Below, one piece after another: positions 17,281 through 27,169 of a stretch of 64,000 nucleotides of DNA. Each line of letters opens with the position of its first letter. The stretch's first letter is position 1. The notes under the pieces were generated by a model. That model was given only the letters and a program-made list of their open reading frames with translations, did not search any database and was not told the origin of the DNA. The stretch comes from Mixta calida (GTDB lineage Bacteria > Pseudomonadota > Gammaproteobacteria > Enterobacterales > Enterobacteriaceae). The stretch spans positions 2,710,540 to 2,774,539 of the forward strand of contig NZ_CP026378.1 in the NCBI RefSeq assembly GCF_002953215.1, given 5' to 3'. The position numbers were made by a program, and so were the translations under genes.

Positions 17281-17868
17281 ATGGCAACAACACGTCGCGC
17301 TGAAGCAATGAAAGAAAACCGCGCCAGGCTTATCGCCGCTGCAAGAAAAGCGTTTGCGGAAAAAGGCTTTGCAGCAGCATCGATGGATGAGTTAACCGCC
17401 AGCGTTGGGCTGACGCGCGGTGCGCTCTACCATAACTTTGGCGATAAATTGGGTCTGCTGGCCGCCGTGGTGGCGCAGGTTGACAGTGAAATCGCCTTAC
17501 GCGCCAGAGAACGGGCCGCCTCAGCCGCTGACGACTGGAGCAAACTGCTGGCGGAAGGCGTTGCCTATATTGAGATGGCGCTCGATCCTGAAGTGCAGCG
17601 TATTGTGTTACTGGACGGTCCGGCCTTTCTCGGCGATCCCTCTCGTTGGCCAAGCCAAAATTCATGTCTGGAAGCGACGCGCGGCATCCTGAGCGAAATG
17701 ATGGATAACGGCTTATTAAAGCCCGTGGATATCGAAGCAGCAGCGCGGCTGCTGAACGGCGCCGCACTGAATGCAGCACTATGGATTGCGGCGAGCGAAA
17801 ATCCGCAGGTAACGCTGCCTAAAGCGATAGAGGCGTTTACCCTGTTGGCAAGTGGCCTGCGCGCCTGA
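17281..17868 (+). CDS. TetR-family transcriptional regulator
   Basis: A 195-residue TetR regulator: helix-turn-helix at about residues 10-55 (RARLIAAARKAFAEKGFAAASMDELTASVGLTRGALYHNFGDKLGLL, quoted by its borders) and an all-helical ligand domain ending TLPKAIEAFTLLASGLRA. GALYHNFGDK is the classic recognition helix end. It is divergent from the RidA-like gene and its own promoter holds three matching palindromes. The ligand is not inferable. The ribosome binding site AAAAGGAGCAGAT decides the start. Confidence 0.88.
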   Translation: MATTRRAEAMKENRARLIAAARKAFAEKGFAAASMDELTASVGLTRGALYHNFGDKLGLLAAVVAQVDSEIALRARERAASAADDWSKLLAEGVAYIEMALDPEVQRIVLLDGPAFLGDPSRWPSQNSCLEATRGILSEMMDNGLLKPVDIEAAARLLNGAALNAALWIAASENPQVTLPKAIEAFTLLASGLRA

Positions 17869-17939
17869 GAGAGTGCAAAGCAACAGTTGCAACACAGCGT
17901 TCAACGCGATTTTTATCTTTTACTGATGCATTTTTCTGC

Positions 17940-17978
17940 TTAAGCCTGCAGATGTGACGTTGTCATCTGCGGGCTTAA
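17940..17978. repeat. Long inverted repeat after tetR
   Basis: TTAAGCCTGCAGATG (17940-17954) pairs with CATCTGCGGGCTTAA (17964-17978), 15 pairs including one G.T wobble, loop of 9. There is no T tract downstream on the plus strand. It may be a transcription end or an RNA-stabilising element. Confidence 0.55.
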
Positions 17979-18077
17979 AAGTAAAAGCAACAGCGTCAAA
18001 CTCTCAGGAAACTAACGCTTTCTTTCCCCGTGTTTTAAAGATAACCCCTTGAAAGTCATTTTGTTTAACCCGGAGTT

Positions 18078-18120
18078 TCAGGGTGAAATCTCCATGATTC
18101 TCACCCTGAGCCCTTTCTTT
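18078..18120 (+). terminator. Hairpin with T-rich tail between tetR and the MFS gene
   Basis: TCAGGGTGA (18078-18086) and TCACCCTGA (18101-18109) form a 9-bp stem followed by GCCCTTTCTTTTT. It reads as a plus-strand intrinsic terminator. The region up to 18180 is otherwise empty. Confidence 0.6.
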
Positions 18121-18180
18121 TTGGGTTGTTAGCATCCGCTTGCAGCCGTCTGCCGTCTTCTTTCAACCGTTTAAACCGTT

Positions 18181-19404
18181 TTAACGTTTGGCTGTTCGGG
18201 TATCTGGCATCAATAACGTCGCTAAACCCAGCAAAGGCAGAAAAGCACAGGCCTGATAGACCGAGGCGATACCATACAAATCAGCGAGTTTCCCCAGCCC
18301 TGCCGCCGCGATACCGCCTACGCCAAACATCGTACCGAACATAATCCCCGATACCATGCCCGTCCTTCCGGGCACCACTTCCTGCGCATAGACCACCAGC
18401 GCGGCAAAGGCGGAGGAAAAGATCAGCCCAATAATTACGGACAGCGTGATAGTCCAGAACAGGTCAACGTGAGGCAGCATCAGCGCAAACGGAATGACGC
18501 CAAGGAATGATATCCATATAACCGCTTTGCGCCCGATGCGGTCGCCCACAGGACCACCGATAAAGGTACCCACCGCAACCGAGGCAAGAAAGGCAAACAG
18601 ACAGAACTGCGCCTGTTCAACAGGCAACTGGAAACGTTGCAGCAGATAAAAAGTGTAGTAATTGCTGATTGAGGCGATATAGCTAAATTTGGCGAAAAGA
18701 AGCACACCCACCACGCTTAACGCCAGTATCACGCGTTTACGCGGAAGAGGCGCCGCTGAAGCCGTAGCGTGTTTTTGCATATGGGCATGGCCATGCGTGG
18801 CTGACCATGCGCTCACTTTAGCGAGAACAACGATCGCCAGCAGAGCAATCAGCATCAGCCAGGCTACCGATAACTGGCCATGTGGCAGGATGAGCAGCGC
18901 CGCCAGCAGCGGACCGAACGCAGTACCCGCGTTGCCCCCGACCTGAAAGCAGGACTGGGCGGTGCCGAACCTGCCGCCGGATGCCATACGCGCTACGCGA
19001 GAGGCTTCTGGATGAAAGGTCGATGAACCGACGCCGATCAGCGCAGACGATAAAAGTAACAGGGCATAACTCCCGGCAATGGACATCAGAGCAATGCCGA
19101 GTAACGTCACCGCCATCCCCGCTGGCAACAGCAGCGGTATCGGGCGCTTATCGGTAAACAATCCCACCCAGGGCTGTAGCAAAGAGGCGGTGATCTGGTA
19201 AACCAACGCAATCATCCCTATCTGCGTATAGCTAAGGGCATAGCTGGATTTTAGTAATGGATAGATAGCGGGCAGCGTGGCCTGAATCATATCGTTGCAG
19301 GCGTGAGAAAGCGCGACGGCGCCCACTATGGAAAAAAGAAAACCCTGGGCCTCGTTATGCTTCTTGCCCGGCGTTTCTTCAATGCTTTCTGGATTGTATG
19401 ACAT
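18181..19404 (-). CDS. fsr: MFS efflux protein, fosmidomycin resistance (Fsr) type
   Basis: This 407-residue, 12-helix major facilitator closely resembles E. coli Fsr (406 residues) by eye. Matching blocks include ALSHACNDMIQATLPAIYPLL, GVGSSTFHPEASRVARMASGGRFG, ASISNYYTFYLLQRF, IGGPVGDRIGRKAVIW and VYAQEVVPGRTGMVSG. Fsr exports fosmidomycin; physiological substrates are unknown. A His-rich HGHAHMQKH loop lies between helices 6 and 7. It ends 60 bases from the tetR terminator and has a long upstream gap of its own, so it is probably monocistronic. Confidence 0.85.
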   Translation of the reverse strand: MSYNPESIEETPGKKHNEAQGFLFSIVGAVALSHACNDMIQATLPAIYPLLKSSYALSYTQIGMIALVYQITASLLQPWVGLFTDKRPIPLLLPAGMAVTLLGIALMSIAGSYALLLLSSALIGVGSSTFHPEASRVARMASGGRFGTAQSCFQVGGNAGTAFGPLLAALLILPHGQLSVAWLMLIALLAIVVLAKVSAWSATHGHAHMQKHATASAAPLPRKRVILALSVVGVLLFAKFSYIASISNYYTFYLLQRFQLPVEQAQFCLFAFLASVAVGTFIGGPVGDRIGRKAVIWISFLGVIPFALMLPHVDLFWTITLSVIIGLIFSSAFAALVVYAQEVVPGRTGMVSGIMFGTMFGVGGIAAAGLGKLADLYGIASVYQACAFLPLLGLATLLMPDTRTAKR

Positions 19405-19746
19405 GCGGTTTCTTCGTCAGAAAATGACGTCTCCCTGTTGGCGATTTCAAAGGACCTAATGATAAAGGCCTGGGATAAATTGCGGTAGCAATCTGAAACA
19501 GCCGCTGCCGCAATGTCAGATGGTTTGGTACCGCTAATAGCCGATCGGATCGTCGATGCAGCATAACGCGCCGCCAGCTTATTGAAAAAAATAAATAGCT
19601 TTACAGCGCGGTGATGAGGAGTGCGGCCATACTTCCCTCTGCAGAGGCCCTGGCTGACTGCTATTCTGAAACACCCCGGTATATAACAACGCATAGCTTT
19701 AGCGGCATCCGGCTGCCGTATACTTTTATCAACGAGCGAGGTTTTC
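19405..19746. other. Divergent promoter region of fsr-like and aldo-keto reductase genes
   Basis: 342 bases. On the plus strand a TATACT -10 hexamer at 19719-19724 precedes the reductase start by 22 bases, with only a weak -35 (GCTTTA) at 17-base spacing. The long minus-strand open frame across this region (to 19757) has no family resemblance and overlaps both neighbours, so I do not call it. No other features seen. Confidence 0.4.
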
Positions 19747-20745
19747 ATGGAATACACGAAGTTAGGCTCTACGGGGCTCGATATATCACGTCTGTGTCTG
19801 GGATGTATGACATTCGGTCAGCCTGACGCCGGCGCTCATCCCTGGACGCTTGCCGAAAATGATGCACGTCCCATATTTCGCCATGCGGTTGAACAGGGCA
19901 TTAACTTCTTCGATACAGCAAACAGCTACTCTGCCGGCACGTCGGAGATGATGGTCGGTAAATTCCTGCGTGAGTTTTTTACAAACCGCGATGAAGTCGT
20001 GCTGGCGACGAAAGTGTTTTTCCCGCCGGGCGCGATGGGCAGCAAAACCAGCCCGAACGGACAAGGGCTGTCGCGTAAATCCATCATGGCGGAAATTGAT
20101 AAAAGCCTGAAGCGCCTGGATACGGATTACGTTGACCTTTATCAGATCCACCGTTGGGACTATTCGACGCCCATTGAAGAAACCATGGAGGCGTTGCATG
20201 ACGTTGTCAAAGCAGGAAAAGCGCGCTACATCGGCGCCTCATCCATGTATGCCTGGCAGTTTGCGAAAGCGCAGGAAACCGCACGCGCCAATAACTGGAC
20301 ACCGTTCGTCAGCATGCAAAATTACCTCAACCTGCTTTACCGCGAGGAAGAGCGCGAGATGCTCCCGATGTGCCTTGATCAGGGCGTGGGGCTTATCCCA
20401 TGGAGTCCCCTTGCGCGCGGTAAACTTGCCCGGCCGGTTGGCGAAAGCTCAAAGCGTAATGAAACCGATCCTACTTCGCGCCTGCTTTATGCGGCAACCG
20501 AAGAAGCAGATAACAAAGTCATTAACGCGGTGGAAAAGTTAGCCGCAGCCCGTGGCGTGTCGATGGCGCAGATAGCGCTGGCGTGGGTGCTGAATAAGCA
20601 AGGCGTGTCAGCGCCCATTGTAGGCGCGTCGAAAATCGGCCAGCTGGATGATGCGATTTCAGCGTTGCAGATTGACCTGACTGACGATGAAATCGCTGAA
20701 CTTGAAAAAGAGTATGTGCCTCATGTCGTAACCGGACATAGCTGA
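19747..20745 (+). CDS. Aldo/keto reductase (YajO-like)
   Basis: This is a 332-residue AKR with a TIM-barrel fold. The N-terminal LGSTGLDISRLCLGCMTFGQPD and the stretches DTANSYSAGTSEMMVGK, QIHRWDYSTPIEETMEAL and VKAGKARYIGASSMYAWQF closely follow E. coli YajO. The catalytic tetrad can be placed: Asp in FFDTANSYS, Tyr six residues later, Lys in VLATKVF and His in QIHRWD. It is an NADPH-dependent carbonyl reductase; substrate unknown. The start has GAGCGAGGTTTTC upstream. Confidence 0.87.
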   Translation: MEYTKLGSTGLDISRLCLGCMTFGQPDAGAHPWTLAENDARPIFRHAVEQGINFFDTANSYSAGTSEMMVGKFLREFFTNRDEVVLATKVFFPPGAMGSKTSPNGQGLSRKSIMAEIDKSLKRLDTDYVDLYQIHRWDYSTPIEETMEALHDVVKAGKARYIGASSMYAWQFAKAQETARANNWTPFVSMQNYLNLLYREEEREMLPMCLDQGVGLIPWSPLARGKLARPVGESSKRNETDPTSRLLYAATEEADNKVINAVEKLAAARGVSMAQIALAWVLNKQGVSAPIVGASKIGQLDDAISALQIDLTDDEIAELEKEYVPHVVTGHS

Positions 20746-20762
20746 TTCACCGGGATCATGTG

Positions 20763-20785
20763 AGCAGGCGGCTATGCCGCCTGCT
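20763..20785. terminator. Hairpin between the aldo-keto reductase and NmrA-like genes
   Basis: AGCAGGCGGC (20763-20772), loop TAT, GCCGCCTGCT (20776-20785): a perfect 10-bp stem between two convergent genes. There is only a weak T stretch, so I take it as a shared terminator of modest strength. Confidence 0.6.
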
Positions 20786-20867
20786 TATCCAGGTCCGCTT
20801 TCCATAGTGATAATTTATTCACGCCGCGCCAGGGATTTTTCCTGCTGACGTTATACTGCCCTACTTA

Positions 20868-21737
20868 TCATTCAGCAGCTGAAACGCCAGCCGCGAAGGC
20901 ACGGTAAGCGTGCAGCGGCCGCCCAAGGATGGTGGTCAGGCGTTGAACGTCGCCAGATTCCGGCATCATCCCATCACTGACGTAACGCTCGGCCATCAAA
21001 CGCATTTCATAAGCCATCCACTTCGGCATAAATGTCGCCAGGTTTTGCTCAAACCCGGCAGGATCGTCGCCACCATAAATGACCTGGCGACCCAAAATCT
21101 CTGTCCAGATAGCGGCTACGTCCATGCCGGTAAGGGTGTCAGGACCGACAAGATTGATGGTTTCAGACGCCAGTTCGCCTTGCGCCTGATCGCGTCGAAT
21201 AAGTTCGATTGCAGCCACTTCGGCAATGTCTCGTACATCGACCATGGCAATGCCTTTGCTGCCAATGGGCATAGGGTAAACGCCATGATTGAAGATCACA
21301 TCCTTAATCATCAGGTCATTATCGATGAAGTAGGCCGGGCGCAGAATGGTGGCGCTGAATCCCATTTTTTCGAGCATGCGTTCGGCGCCGGATTTAACCG
21401 CAAAATGCGGCACATTGACGAAGCGATCGGCATGTAACACGGAGAGATAGACGACCCGCTTCACGCCATATTCACGTGCGATATTCAGGGTGATGATTGC
21501 CTGCGTAAACTCGTCACCTGCGACCGTATTCAGCAGGAATAGCGTACTCACATTAGTGAAAGCCTTGCGTAGTGAATCAACGTCCAGCATATCGCCCTGA
21601 ACAACGTCAACGCCTGACGGTAAGTTGGCTTTGGAAGGGTCGCGGGTGAGTACGCGGACAGCCGCGCCACGTTTGACAAGTTGTTTTACTACATGCTGGC
21701 CGACGCGGCCGGTTGCGCCTGTTACAAGGATGGTCAT
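20868..21737 (-). CDS. NmrA-like NAD(P)-binding protein (atypical SDR)
   Basis: A 289-residue Rossmann-fold protein with ILVTGATGRVGQHVVKQL at the N terminus (GxTGxxG), a DVVQGDMLD strand and PHFAVKSGAERML in place of the usual SDR active site. This is the NmrA/QorB/azoreductase-like group: either a quinone/NAD(P)H reductase or a redox sensor. It is divergent from a LysR regulator at 21834 with a 96-base promoter region between them, the usual arrangement for a LysR target. Confidence 0.83.
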   Translation of the reverse strand: MTILVTGATGRVGQHVVKQLVKRGAAVRVLTRDPSKANLPSGVDVVQGDMLDVDSLRKAFTNVSTLFLLNTVAGDEFTQAIITLNIAREYGVKRVVYLSVLHADRFVNVPHFAVKSGAERMLEKMGFSATILRPAYFIDNDLMIKDVIFNHGVYPMPIGSKGIAMVDVRDIAEVAAIELIRRDQAQGELASETINLVGPDTLTGMDVAAIWTEILGRQVIYGGDDPAGFEQNLATFMPKWMAYEMRLMAERYVSDGMMPESGDVQRLTTILGRPLHAYRAFAAGVSAAE

Positions 21738-21833
21738 TTTGTTTCTCCTGAGAGAGGTCTGTGTGGGTGAAATGATTATTACTGATTCAAAATTGAGCGA
21801 ATAGACACTATATTTAGACTCTCTGTCTCACTG

Positions 21834-22733
21834 GTGAAACACATGGATCTTCTGGCAATAAAAGACTTCAACCTTGTTGCACGGCATGGCGGTTTTGGAA
21901 AGGCAGCGCGCGCTACCGGGCGGCCCAAGGCGACGCTGTCGCGCCGCGTAGCTGAATTAGAGGAAAGTCTGGGGGTACGACTGTTCGAACGAGGTTCACG
22001 TAATCTCAGGTTGACGGAAGAAGGGCTGGCGCTGTTTGAACGTACGGGTCAGTTGCTTACTGAACTTGAGGAAGCGACAGTAACGATAGCGTCGGGAGGG
22101 AAAATACCGAGGGGCCGTTTGCGGATCAGCGTTCCGTTGTTGTTTGCCCAGACCGCCATGGGCAAGCTCGCAGCCGAATTTGTACTCGACTATCCCGGAA
22201 TACAGCTTGAAGTCATGACCGATGACCGTGAAGTAGAGATGATCGAGGAGGGATATGATCTGGTTATACGGGTGAACCCAAAGGAAGATGAGACCTTGAT
22301 TGGCCGACCATTTTTGCACGATCCGCAAATAGTGGTGGCCAACCCCCATCGGGCCTGGCCTCCTGATGAAGCTGTTATCCCGGCAGTTGTCAGAGGCTCG
22401 ACCGGACAGCAGAGAAACTGGACATTAATTACGCCGGATGGAGCATCAATAATAACGGTTAATCCGGTGCTTTCGTTCTCTTCCATGACCATGATCCGTG
22501 ATGCAGTAAGGCTTGATGTTGGTATAGCCTGTCTGCCGTTATCTCTGGTATTTAACGAGCTGGCCGCCGGGAGGCTCGTTAAATGGGGAGACACTGAAGG
22601 GCCTGTAACGGCTTTGTGGGTATTATATCCATCACGGCGCCTGCTCAGTCCACGCGTATCCGCCTTCCTCTCCTGGCTGAAAAAAAACTTCCCTGAAGGG
22701 ACCTCAGCTGAACTGGCTAACTTTATAGAGTAA
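21834..22733 (+). CDS. LysR-family transcriptional regulator
   Basis: A 299-residue LTTR with an N-terminal winged helix (FNLVARHGGFGKAARATGRPKATLSRRVAELEESLGVRLFERGSR, quoted by its borders, about residues 10-55) and a periplasmic-binding-like effector domain (IPRGRLRISVPLLFAQTAMG...). It is divergent from the NmrA-like gene and probably activates it in response to an aromatic or redox-active ligand. It belongs to the CrgA-like group that often regulates neighbouring oxidoreductases. The ATG chosen (21834) gives MKHMDLLAIKDF; the ATG nine bases later is equally likely. Confidence 0.85.
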   Translation: MKHMDLLAIKDFNLVARHGGFGKAARATGRPKATLSRRVAELEESLGVRLFERGSRNLRLTEEGLALFERTGQLLTELEEATVTIASGGKIPRGRLRISVPLLFAQTAMGKLAAEFVLDYPGIQLEVMTDDREVEMIEEGYDLVIRVNPKEDETLIGRPFLHDPQIVVANPHRAWPPDEAVIPAVVRGSTGQQRNWTLITPDGASIITVNPVLSFSSMTMIRDAVRLDVGIACLPLSLVFNELAAGRLVKWGDTEGPVTALWVLYPSRRLLSPRVSAFLSWLKKNFPEGTSAELANFIE

Positions 22734-22824
22734 GAAGAATGCCGAAGCCCTGAAACAGGGTTGAGGAGCGGGATTTTTTAGTATTGATCGCGCCCAGAGT
22801 GCTTGCTCTGCGCCGATGGGACTG

Positions 22825-23091
22825 TTAATGAGCCTGGACGGTATCAAGCGCCATCCGAAGTCGCCGTGCGTCGTTTTCCTCGCCCTTCTCCTCAAAAAAA
22901 GGAACAAGCTCAGCGAGCTGGGATCGGCTCAGCCCTGTGTTCATGCTGATGCCCAGGTGCGCTTTCAGCTGCGATTCAATGCCGGTCATGGCCGAAAGCG
23001 CGCCGACGGTGGCTGAGGTGATTAACGCGCTGCGATAGCGGGAGGAATCATCAGCCCGGCGCTCGGTACCATTCAGGTTTCCGTACCGCAC
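22825..23091 (-). pseudogene. C-terminal fragment of a carboxymuconolactone decarboxylase-family gene
   Basis: On the minus strand the frame reads SALITSATVGALSAMTGIESQLKAHLGISMNTGLSRSQLAEL..., which resembles the second half of CMD/AhpD-like proteins (...LVTISALxAMGxxxQLxxHxxxAxNxGLTxxEL...). The CxxC-containing first half is not found in any frame of the 130 bases up to fliE. I take it as a truncated remnant. The sequence between it and fliE (23092-23223) holds nothing else I can name. Confidence 0.5.
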
Positions 23092-23223
23092 CCAGCGCGC
23101 CAGTCACCGGCAGCATAAGCAGACCGGCGCGACAGGCCGCAAAGCTGGCCCCATATGTCCTGCATCTGCCCTGAAGGAGAACGCCAGGCCAGGTTATTTT
23201 ATTAAATTGAGTAACCTACCCCA

Positions 23224-23535
23224 CTACACCTGCATATTCATAATTTCCTGGTAGGCGGCCACCAGTTTATTGCGCACCTGAATCCCCATCTGCATAGAGA
23301 TAGAGGATTTTTGCAGATCGACCATCACATCGTTCAGCGCGATGCCCGGTTTACCCAATTCAAAATTTTGTGCCTGCGTACGCGCGCTGTTCTGCGTGTC
23401 GCTGATCTTATCCAGAGCGGCCTTCATCTGCGCAGCGAAGTCGGCGTGCGCGCTGGTGTCGGTGCTTCTGTTGCTTGCCTGCAGCGAGCCAAGCTGTAGC
23501 TGCTGAATGACGCTTTCTATCCCCTGGATTGCCAT
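23224..23535 (-). CDS. fliE: FliE, flagellar hook-basal body adaptor
   Basis: A 103-residue FliE that links the MS ring to the proximal rod. The C-terminal half ([38 protein letters not shown], quoted by borders) is nearly the E. coli sequence. The start chosen is the ATG of MAIQGIESV, preceded by GAGGG; an upstream in-frame ATG would add 14 unrelated residues. As in E. coli it stands alone and divergent from fliF, with a 232-base shared promoter region that should carry FlhDC-dependent class 2 promoters. Confidence 0.95.
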   Translation of the reverse strand: MAIQGIESVIQQLQLGSLQASNRSTDTSAHADFAAQMKAALDKISDTQNSARTQAQNFELGKPGIALNDVMVDLQKSSISMQMGIQVRNKLVAAYQEIMNMQV

Positions 23536-23767
23536 GTTAACCCTCGTTATTGGCGGCTTGTTCGATTTACGGAACAAAACTTAACACAAAGTCAATAAGA
23601 CAAAGGGCGTAAATGACAGCAAAAGACATGGCTTTTTGACCCATCGAAATTGGCGAATCAGAAAATAATGGCCTCCATTGAAGTGGAACTTTTCTAAGCC
23701 GCATCAGGGAGTCAGTTTTGTCACCACTTAACACACAGTCCGGTCAACTGTCAGGCAGGAAATGGTC

Positions 23768-25480
23768 ATGAATGCTACCGCAACTCAGGATACAGCAAAT
23801 AAGAAAGGCTTCAGTGACCTTCTTGCTCGCCTGCGCGCAAATCCGCGGATACCGCTGATTATCGCGGTGGCCGCAGCCGCTGCCATCGTTGTCGCGCTGG
23901 TGCTTTGGGCGAAAACGCCTGATTACCGCGTCCTTTATAACAACCTCTCAAATGAGGACGGCGGCGCGATCGTGACGCAGCTTACTCAGATGAATATCCC
24001 CTACCGTTTCGAGGAGAACGGCGGCGCGCTCATGGTGCCCGCCGAGAAAGTGCATGAACTGCGCCTGCGTCTCGCTCAACAGGGTCTGCCGAAAGGCGGC
24101 GCTGTTGGGTTTGAACTGCTGGATAAAGAGAAGTTCGGCATCAGCCAGTTCAGCGAGCAGGTGAACTACCAGCGCGCGCTGGAAGGCGAACTGTCGCGCA
24201 CTATCGAAACGCTCGGCCCGGTTAAAGGCGCGCGCGTGCATCTGGCGATGCCGAAACCAACGCTGTTCGTTCGCGAGCAAAAATCCCCGTCCGCCTCCGT
24301 CACGCTGCTGCTGCAGCCGGGACGCGCGCTGGATGAAGGACAGATCAGCGCCATCGTGCATATGGTCTCCAGCAGCGTCGCCGGGCTGCCGCCGGGCAAC
24401 GTGACGGTGGTCGATCAGAGCGGTCGCCTGCTGACCCGTTCCGACGCGGCGGGCCGCGATCTCAACGATGCGCAGCTGAAATACGCCACCGAAGTAGAAA
24501 GCCGCTATCAGCAACGTATCGAAGCGATCCTCGCGCCGATCGTCGGCAACGGCAATGTGCATGCGCAGGTGACCGCTCAGATCGATTTCGACGCGCGTGA
24601 ACAGACGGAAGAACAATATAAGCCGAACAGCGATCCGGCCAACGCCGCGGTGCGTTCACGCCAGAGCAGCAGCAGCGAGCAGCTGGGCGGCCAGTATCCG
24701 GGCGGCGTGCCGGGCGCGCTCTCCAACCAGCCGGCGCCAGCGAACAGCGCGCCGATCGAGACGCCGAACGCAAACGCCAACAACGCCAATGCGAATAACG
24801 CGGCGGCCAACAACGGCACCACCGCCAGCACCAACAGCAGCGCGCGCGCCGTGCCGTCCAACACGCATCACGACGACACGACCAACTATGAGCTGGATCG
24901 CACCATTCGTCATACCAAGATGAATGTCGGCAGCGTGAAACGTCTCTCTGTCGCCGTAGTGGTGAACTACCGCGCCGATGCGAAAGGCAAAGCGGTGGCG
25001 CTGACCGACGCGCAGCTGAAACAGATTGAAGATCTGACGCGCGAAGCGATGGGCTACTCCACCGATCGCGGTGACAGCGTCAACGTGGTGAACTCGCCGT
25101 TTACGCAGACCGATGAAACCGGCGGCGACCTTCCGTTCTGGCAGCAGCAGTCGTTCTTCGACCAGCTGATGAATGCGGGACGCTGGCTGCTCGTTGCTCT
25201 GGTCGCCTTCATCCTCTACCGCAAAATGGTGCGTCCGCAGCTGCTGCGCAAGCAGGAGATGGCCAAACTGGCGGCAGAGCAGGCGGCAGCGCAGGCGAAA
25301 CAGCGTGAAGAAGATCAGGCCTTCTCTGTCTCCCTCAGCAAAGACGATCAGGAGCAGGAACGTAAGTCTAAACATCGCATGAGCGCCGAAGTGATGAGCC
25401 AGCGCATCCGCGATATGTCTGAAAACGATCCGCGCATTGTGGCGCTGGTTATCCGCCAATGGATGAGTAACGAACTATGA
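23768..25480 (+). CDS. fliF: FliF, flagellar MS-ring protein
   Basis: This 570-residue inner-membrane protein forms the MS ring and houses the export gate. TM1 is at about residues 30-50 ([20 protein letters not shown], by borders) and TM2 at about 468-485. The C-terminal tail ending [15 protein letters not shown] binds FliG. The start is MNATATQ, because AGGA is seven bases before this ATG, whereas the ATG six bases upstream overlaps the ribosome binding site. An Asn/Ala-rich linker (about 330-370) replaces a less repetitive stretch in E. coli. First gene of the fliF operon. Confidence 0.96.
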   Translation: MNATATQDTANKKGFSDLLARLRANPRIPLIIAVAAAAAIVVALVLWAKTPDYRVLYNNLSNEDGGAIVTQLTQMNIPYRFEENGGALMVPAEKVHELRLRLAQQGLPKGGAVGFELLDKEKFGISQFSEQVNYQRALEGELSRTIETLGPVKGARVHLAMPKPTLFVREQKSPSASVTLLLQPGRALDEGQISAIVHMVSSSVAGLPPGNVTVVDQSGRLLTRSDAAGRDLNDAQLKYATEVESRYQQRIEAILAPIVGNGNVHAQVTAQIDFDAREQTEEQYKPNSDPANAAVRSRQSSSSEQLGGQYPGGVPGALSNQPAPANSAPIETPNANANNANANNAAANNGTTASTNSSARAVPSNTHHDDTTNYELDRTIRHTKMNVGSVKRLSVAVVVNYRADAKGKAVALTDAQLKQIEDLTREAMGYSTDRGDSVNVVNSPFTQTDETGGDLPFWQQQSFFDQLMNAGRWLLVALVAFILYRKMVRPQLLRKQEMAKLAAEQAAAQAKQREEDQAFSVSLSKDDQEQERKSKHRMSAEVMSQRIRDMSENDPRIVALVIRQWMSNEL

Positions 25481-26469
25481 GTCTGACCGGTACTGAAAAA
25501 AGCGCCGTCCTGCTGATGACGATTGGAGAAGACCGCGCGGCTGAGGTGTTCAAACACCTCAACACCCGCGAGGTACAGCACCTCAGCGCGGCGATGGCCA
25601 ATATGCGTCAGGTGTCGCACCAGCAGCTGGCCGACGTGCTGCGCGAGTTTGAAGCCGACGCCGAACAGTTTGCGGCGCTGAGCCTCAACTCCAACGACTA
25701 CCTGCGTTCGGTGCTGGTGAAAGCGCTGGGCGAAGAGCGCGCGGCGACGCTGCTGGAAGATATTCTGGAAACGCGCGAAACCACCAGCGGCATGGAAACG
25801 CTCAACTTTATGGAACCGCCAGCGGCGGCCGATCTGATCCGCGACGAGCATCCGCAGATCATCGCCACCATCCTGGTGCACCTGAAGCGTTCGCAGGCGG
25901 CGGATATTCTCGCCCTGTTTGACGATCGTCTGCGTCACGACGTAATGCTGCGTATCGCCACCTTCGGCGGCGTCCAGCCGGCGGCGCTGGCGGAACTGAC
26001 CGAAGTGCTCAACTCGCTGCTCGATGGCCAGAACCTCAAGCGCGCGAAGATGGGCGGCGTGAGAACCGCGGCGGAAATCATCAACCTGATGAAAACGCAT
26101 CAGGAAGAGGCGGTTATGGAAGCGGTGCGCGAATTCGACGGCGAACTGGCGCAGAAAATCATCGACGAAATGTTCCTGTTCGAAAACCTGGTGGATGTGG
26201 ACGACCGCAGTATCCAGCGTCTGCTGCAGGAAGTGGAGTCCGAGTCGCTGCTGGTCGCCCTGAAAGGCGCCGAACAGCCGCTGCGCGAGAAGTTCCTCAA
26301 GAATATGTCGCAACGTGCGGCCGATATCCTGCGCGACGACCTGGCCAACCGCGGCCCGGTGCGTATGTCGATGGTGGAAAACGAACAGAAAGCGATCCTG
26401 CTCATCGTCCGTCGTCTGGCGGAAAGTGGCGAAATGGTAATTGGCGGCGCCGAGGAAACCTATGTCTGA
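25477..26469 (+). CDS. fliG: FliG, flagellar motor switch protein
   Basis: A 330-residue rotor protein joining FliF to FliM and contacting the MotA stator. N, middle and C domains are all present. The middle-domain [17 protein letters not shown] and the EHPQ motif are clear, and the C-terminal charged torque helix includes [15 protein letters not shown]. The start overlaps the fliF stop (ATGA), giving translational coupling. Length is the same as in E. coli (331). Confidence 0.97.
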   Translation: MSLTGTEKSAVLLMTIGEDRAAEVFKHLNTREVQHLSAAMANMRQVSHQQLADVLREFEADAEQFAALSLNSNDYLRSVLVKALGEERAATLLEDILETRETTSGMETLNFMEPPAAADLIRDEHPQIIATILVHLKRSQAADILALFDDRLRHDVMLRIATFGGVQPAALAELTEVLNSLLDGQNLKRAKMGGVRTAAEIINLMKTHQEEAVMEAVREFDGELAQKIIDEMFLFENLVDVDDRSIQRLLQEVESESLLVALKGAEQPLREKFLKNMSQRAADILRDDLANRGPVRMSMVENEQKAILLIVRRLAESGEMVIGGAEETYV

Positions 26470-27169
26470 TGCCTTTTCTTCCCGTCCGTGGCAGCGCTGG
26501 CAGCCTGACGATTTAACCCGGTTCGATCAGCCAGTCAGCGAGCCGCGTGCGGAGCCCGATTTCGCCTTCGTCGACAATGAAGAAGGCGAAGAGCCGTCGC
26601 AGCAGACGCAGCTGGAGCAGCTTCAGCTGCAGGCGCGTCTCGATGCGCACGCGCAGGGCTACGCCGAGGGTCAGCAAAAAGGCTTTAACGAAGGCAAGCA
26701 GGCGGGCTTCGACGCCGGTTTTCAGCAGGGCCTGACGGAAGCGCAGCAGCAGCAGGTGCCGATTCAGGCGCGCATGCAGCAATTGGTGACCGAATTCCAG
26801 CACACGCTGGAAGCGCTCGACAGCGTCATCGCTTCCCGGCTGCTGCAGCTGGCGCTGGAAGCGGCGCGCCAGGTGATCGGCCAGGCCACGGCGGTGGACG
26901 GTTCCGCCCTGCTGCGACAAATTCAGCAGATGATCCAGCAGGAGCCGATGTTCAGCGGCAAACCGCAGCTGCGCGTGCATCCTGACGATCTGCAACGCGT
27001 TGAGCAGACGCTCGGCCCGACGCTCGATCTGCACGGCTGGCGCCTGCTGGCGGACAGTTCGCTGCACCCCGGCGGCTGCAAGCTGAGCGCCGAAGATGGC
27101 GATTTAGACGCCAGCGTGGCGACGCGCTGGCATGAGCTGTGCCGCCTGGCGGCGCCTGGAGAGCTGTAA
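26462..27169 (+). CDS. fliH: FliH, negative regulator of the export ATPase
   Basis: A 235-residue FliH, the peripheral stalk partner of FliI in the flagellar type III export apparatus. The central region has the glycine-spaced repeats typical of FliH ([27 protein letters not shown]), followed by the conserved C-terminal domain ([19 protein letters not shown]...[32 protein letters not shown], by borders). The start is MSDAF at 26462, overlapping the fliG stop by eight bases with GAGGAA upstream. Confidence 0.95.
   Translation: MSDAFSSRPWQRWQPDDLTRFDQPVSEPRAEPDFAFVDNEEGEEPSQQTQLEQLQLQARLDAHAQGYAEGQQKGFNEGKQAGFDAGFQQGLTEAQQQQVPIQARMQQLVTEFQHTLEALDSVIASRLLQLALEAARQVIGQATAVDGSALLRQIQQMIQQEPMFSGKPQLRVHPDDLQRVEQTLGPTLDLHGWRLLADSSLHPGGCKLSAEDGDLDASVATRWHELCRLAAPGEL

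Noticed and set aside
19326..19757. 143-codon minus-strand frame across the fsr/aldo-keto reductase promoter region
   Set aside because: Overlaps the starts of both real neighbours, shows no recognised domain and lacks a ribosome binding site.
24740..24870. Asn/Ala-rich repetitive stretch in fliF as a repeat element
   Set aside because: It is an in-frame low-complexity linker in the periplasmic loop of FliF, which is variable in this protein family.
24656..26313. Long antisense frames over fliF and fliG
   Set aside because: The true genes on the plus strand are unmistakable; the opposite frames are His/Gln/Arg-rich artefacts.
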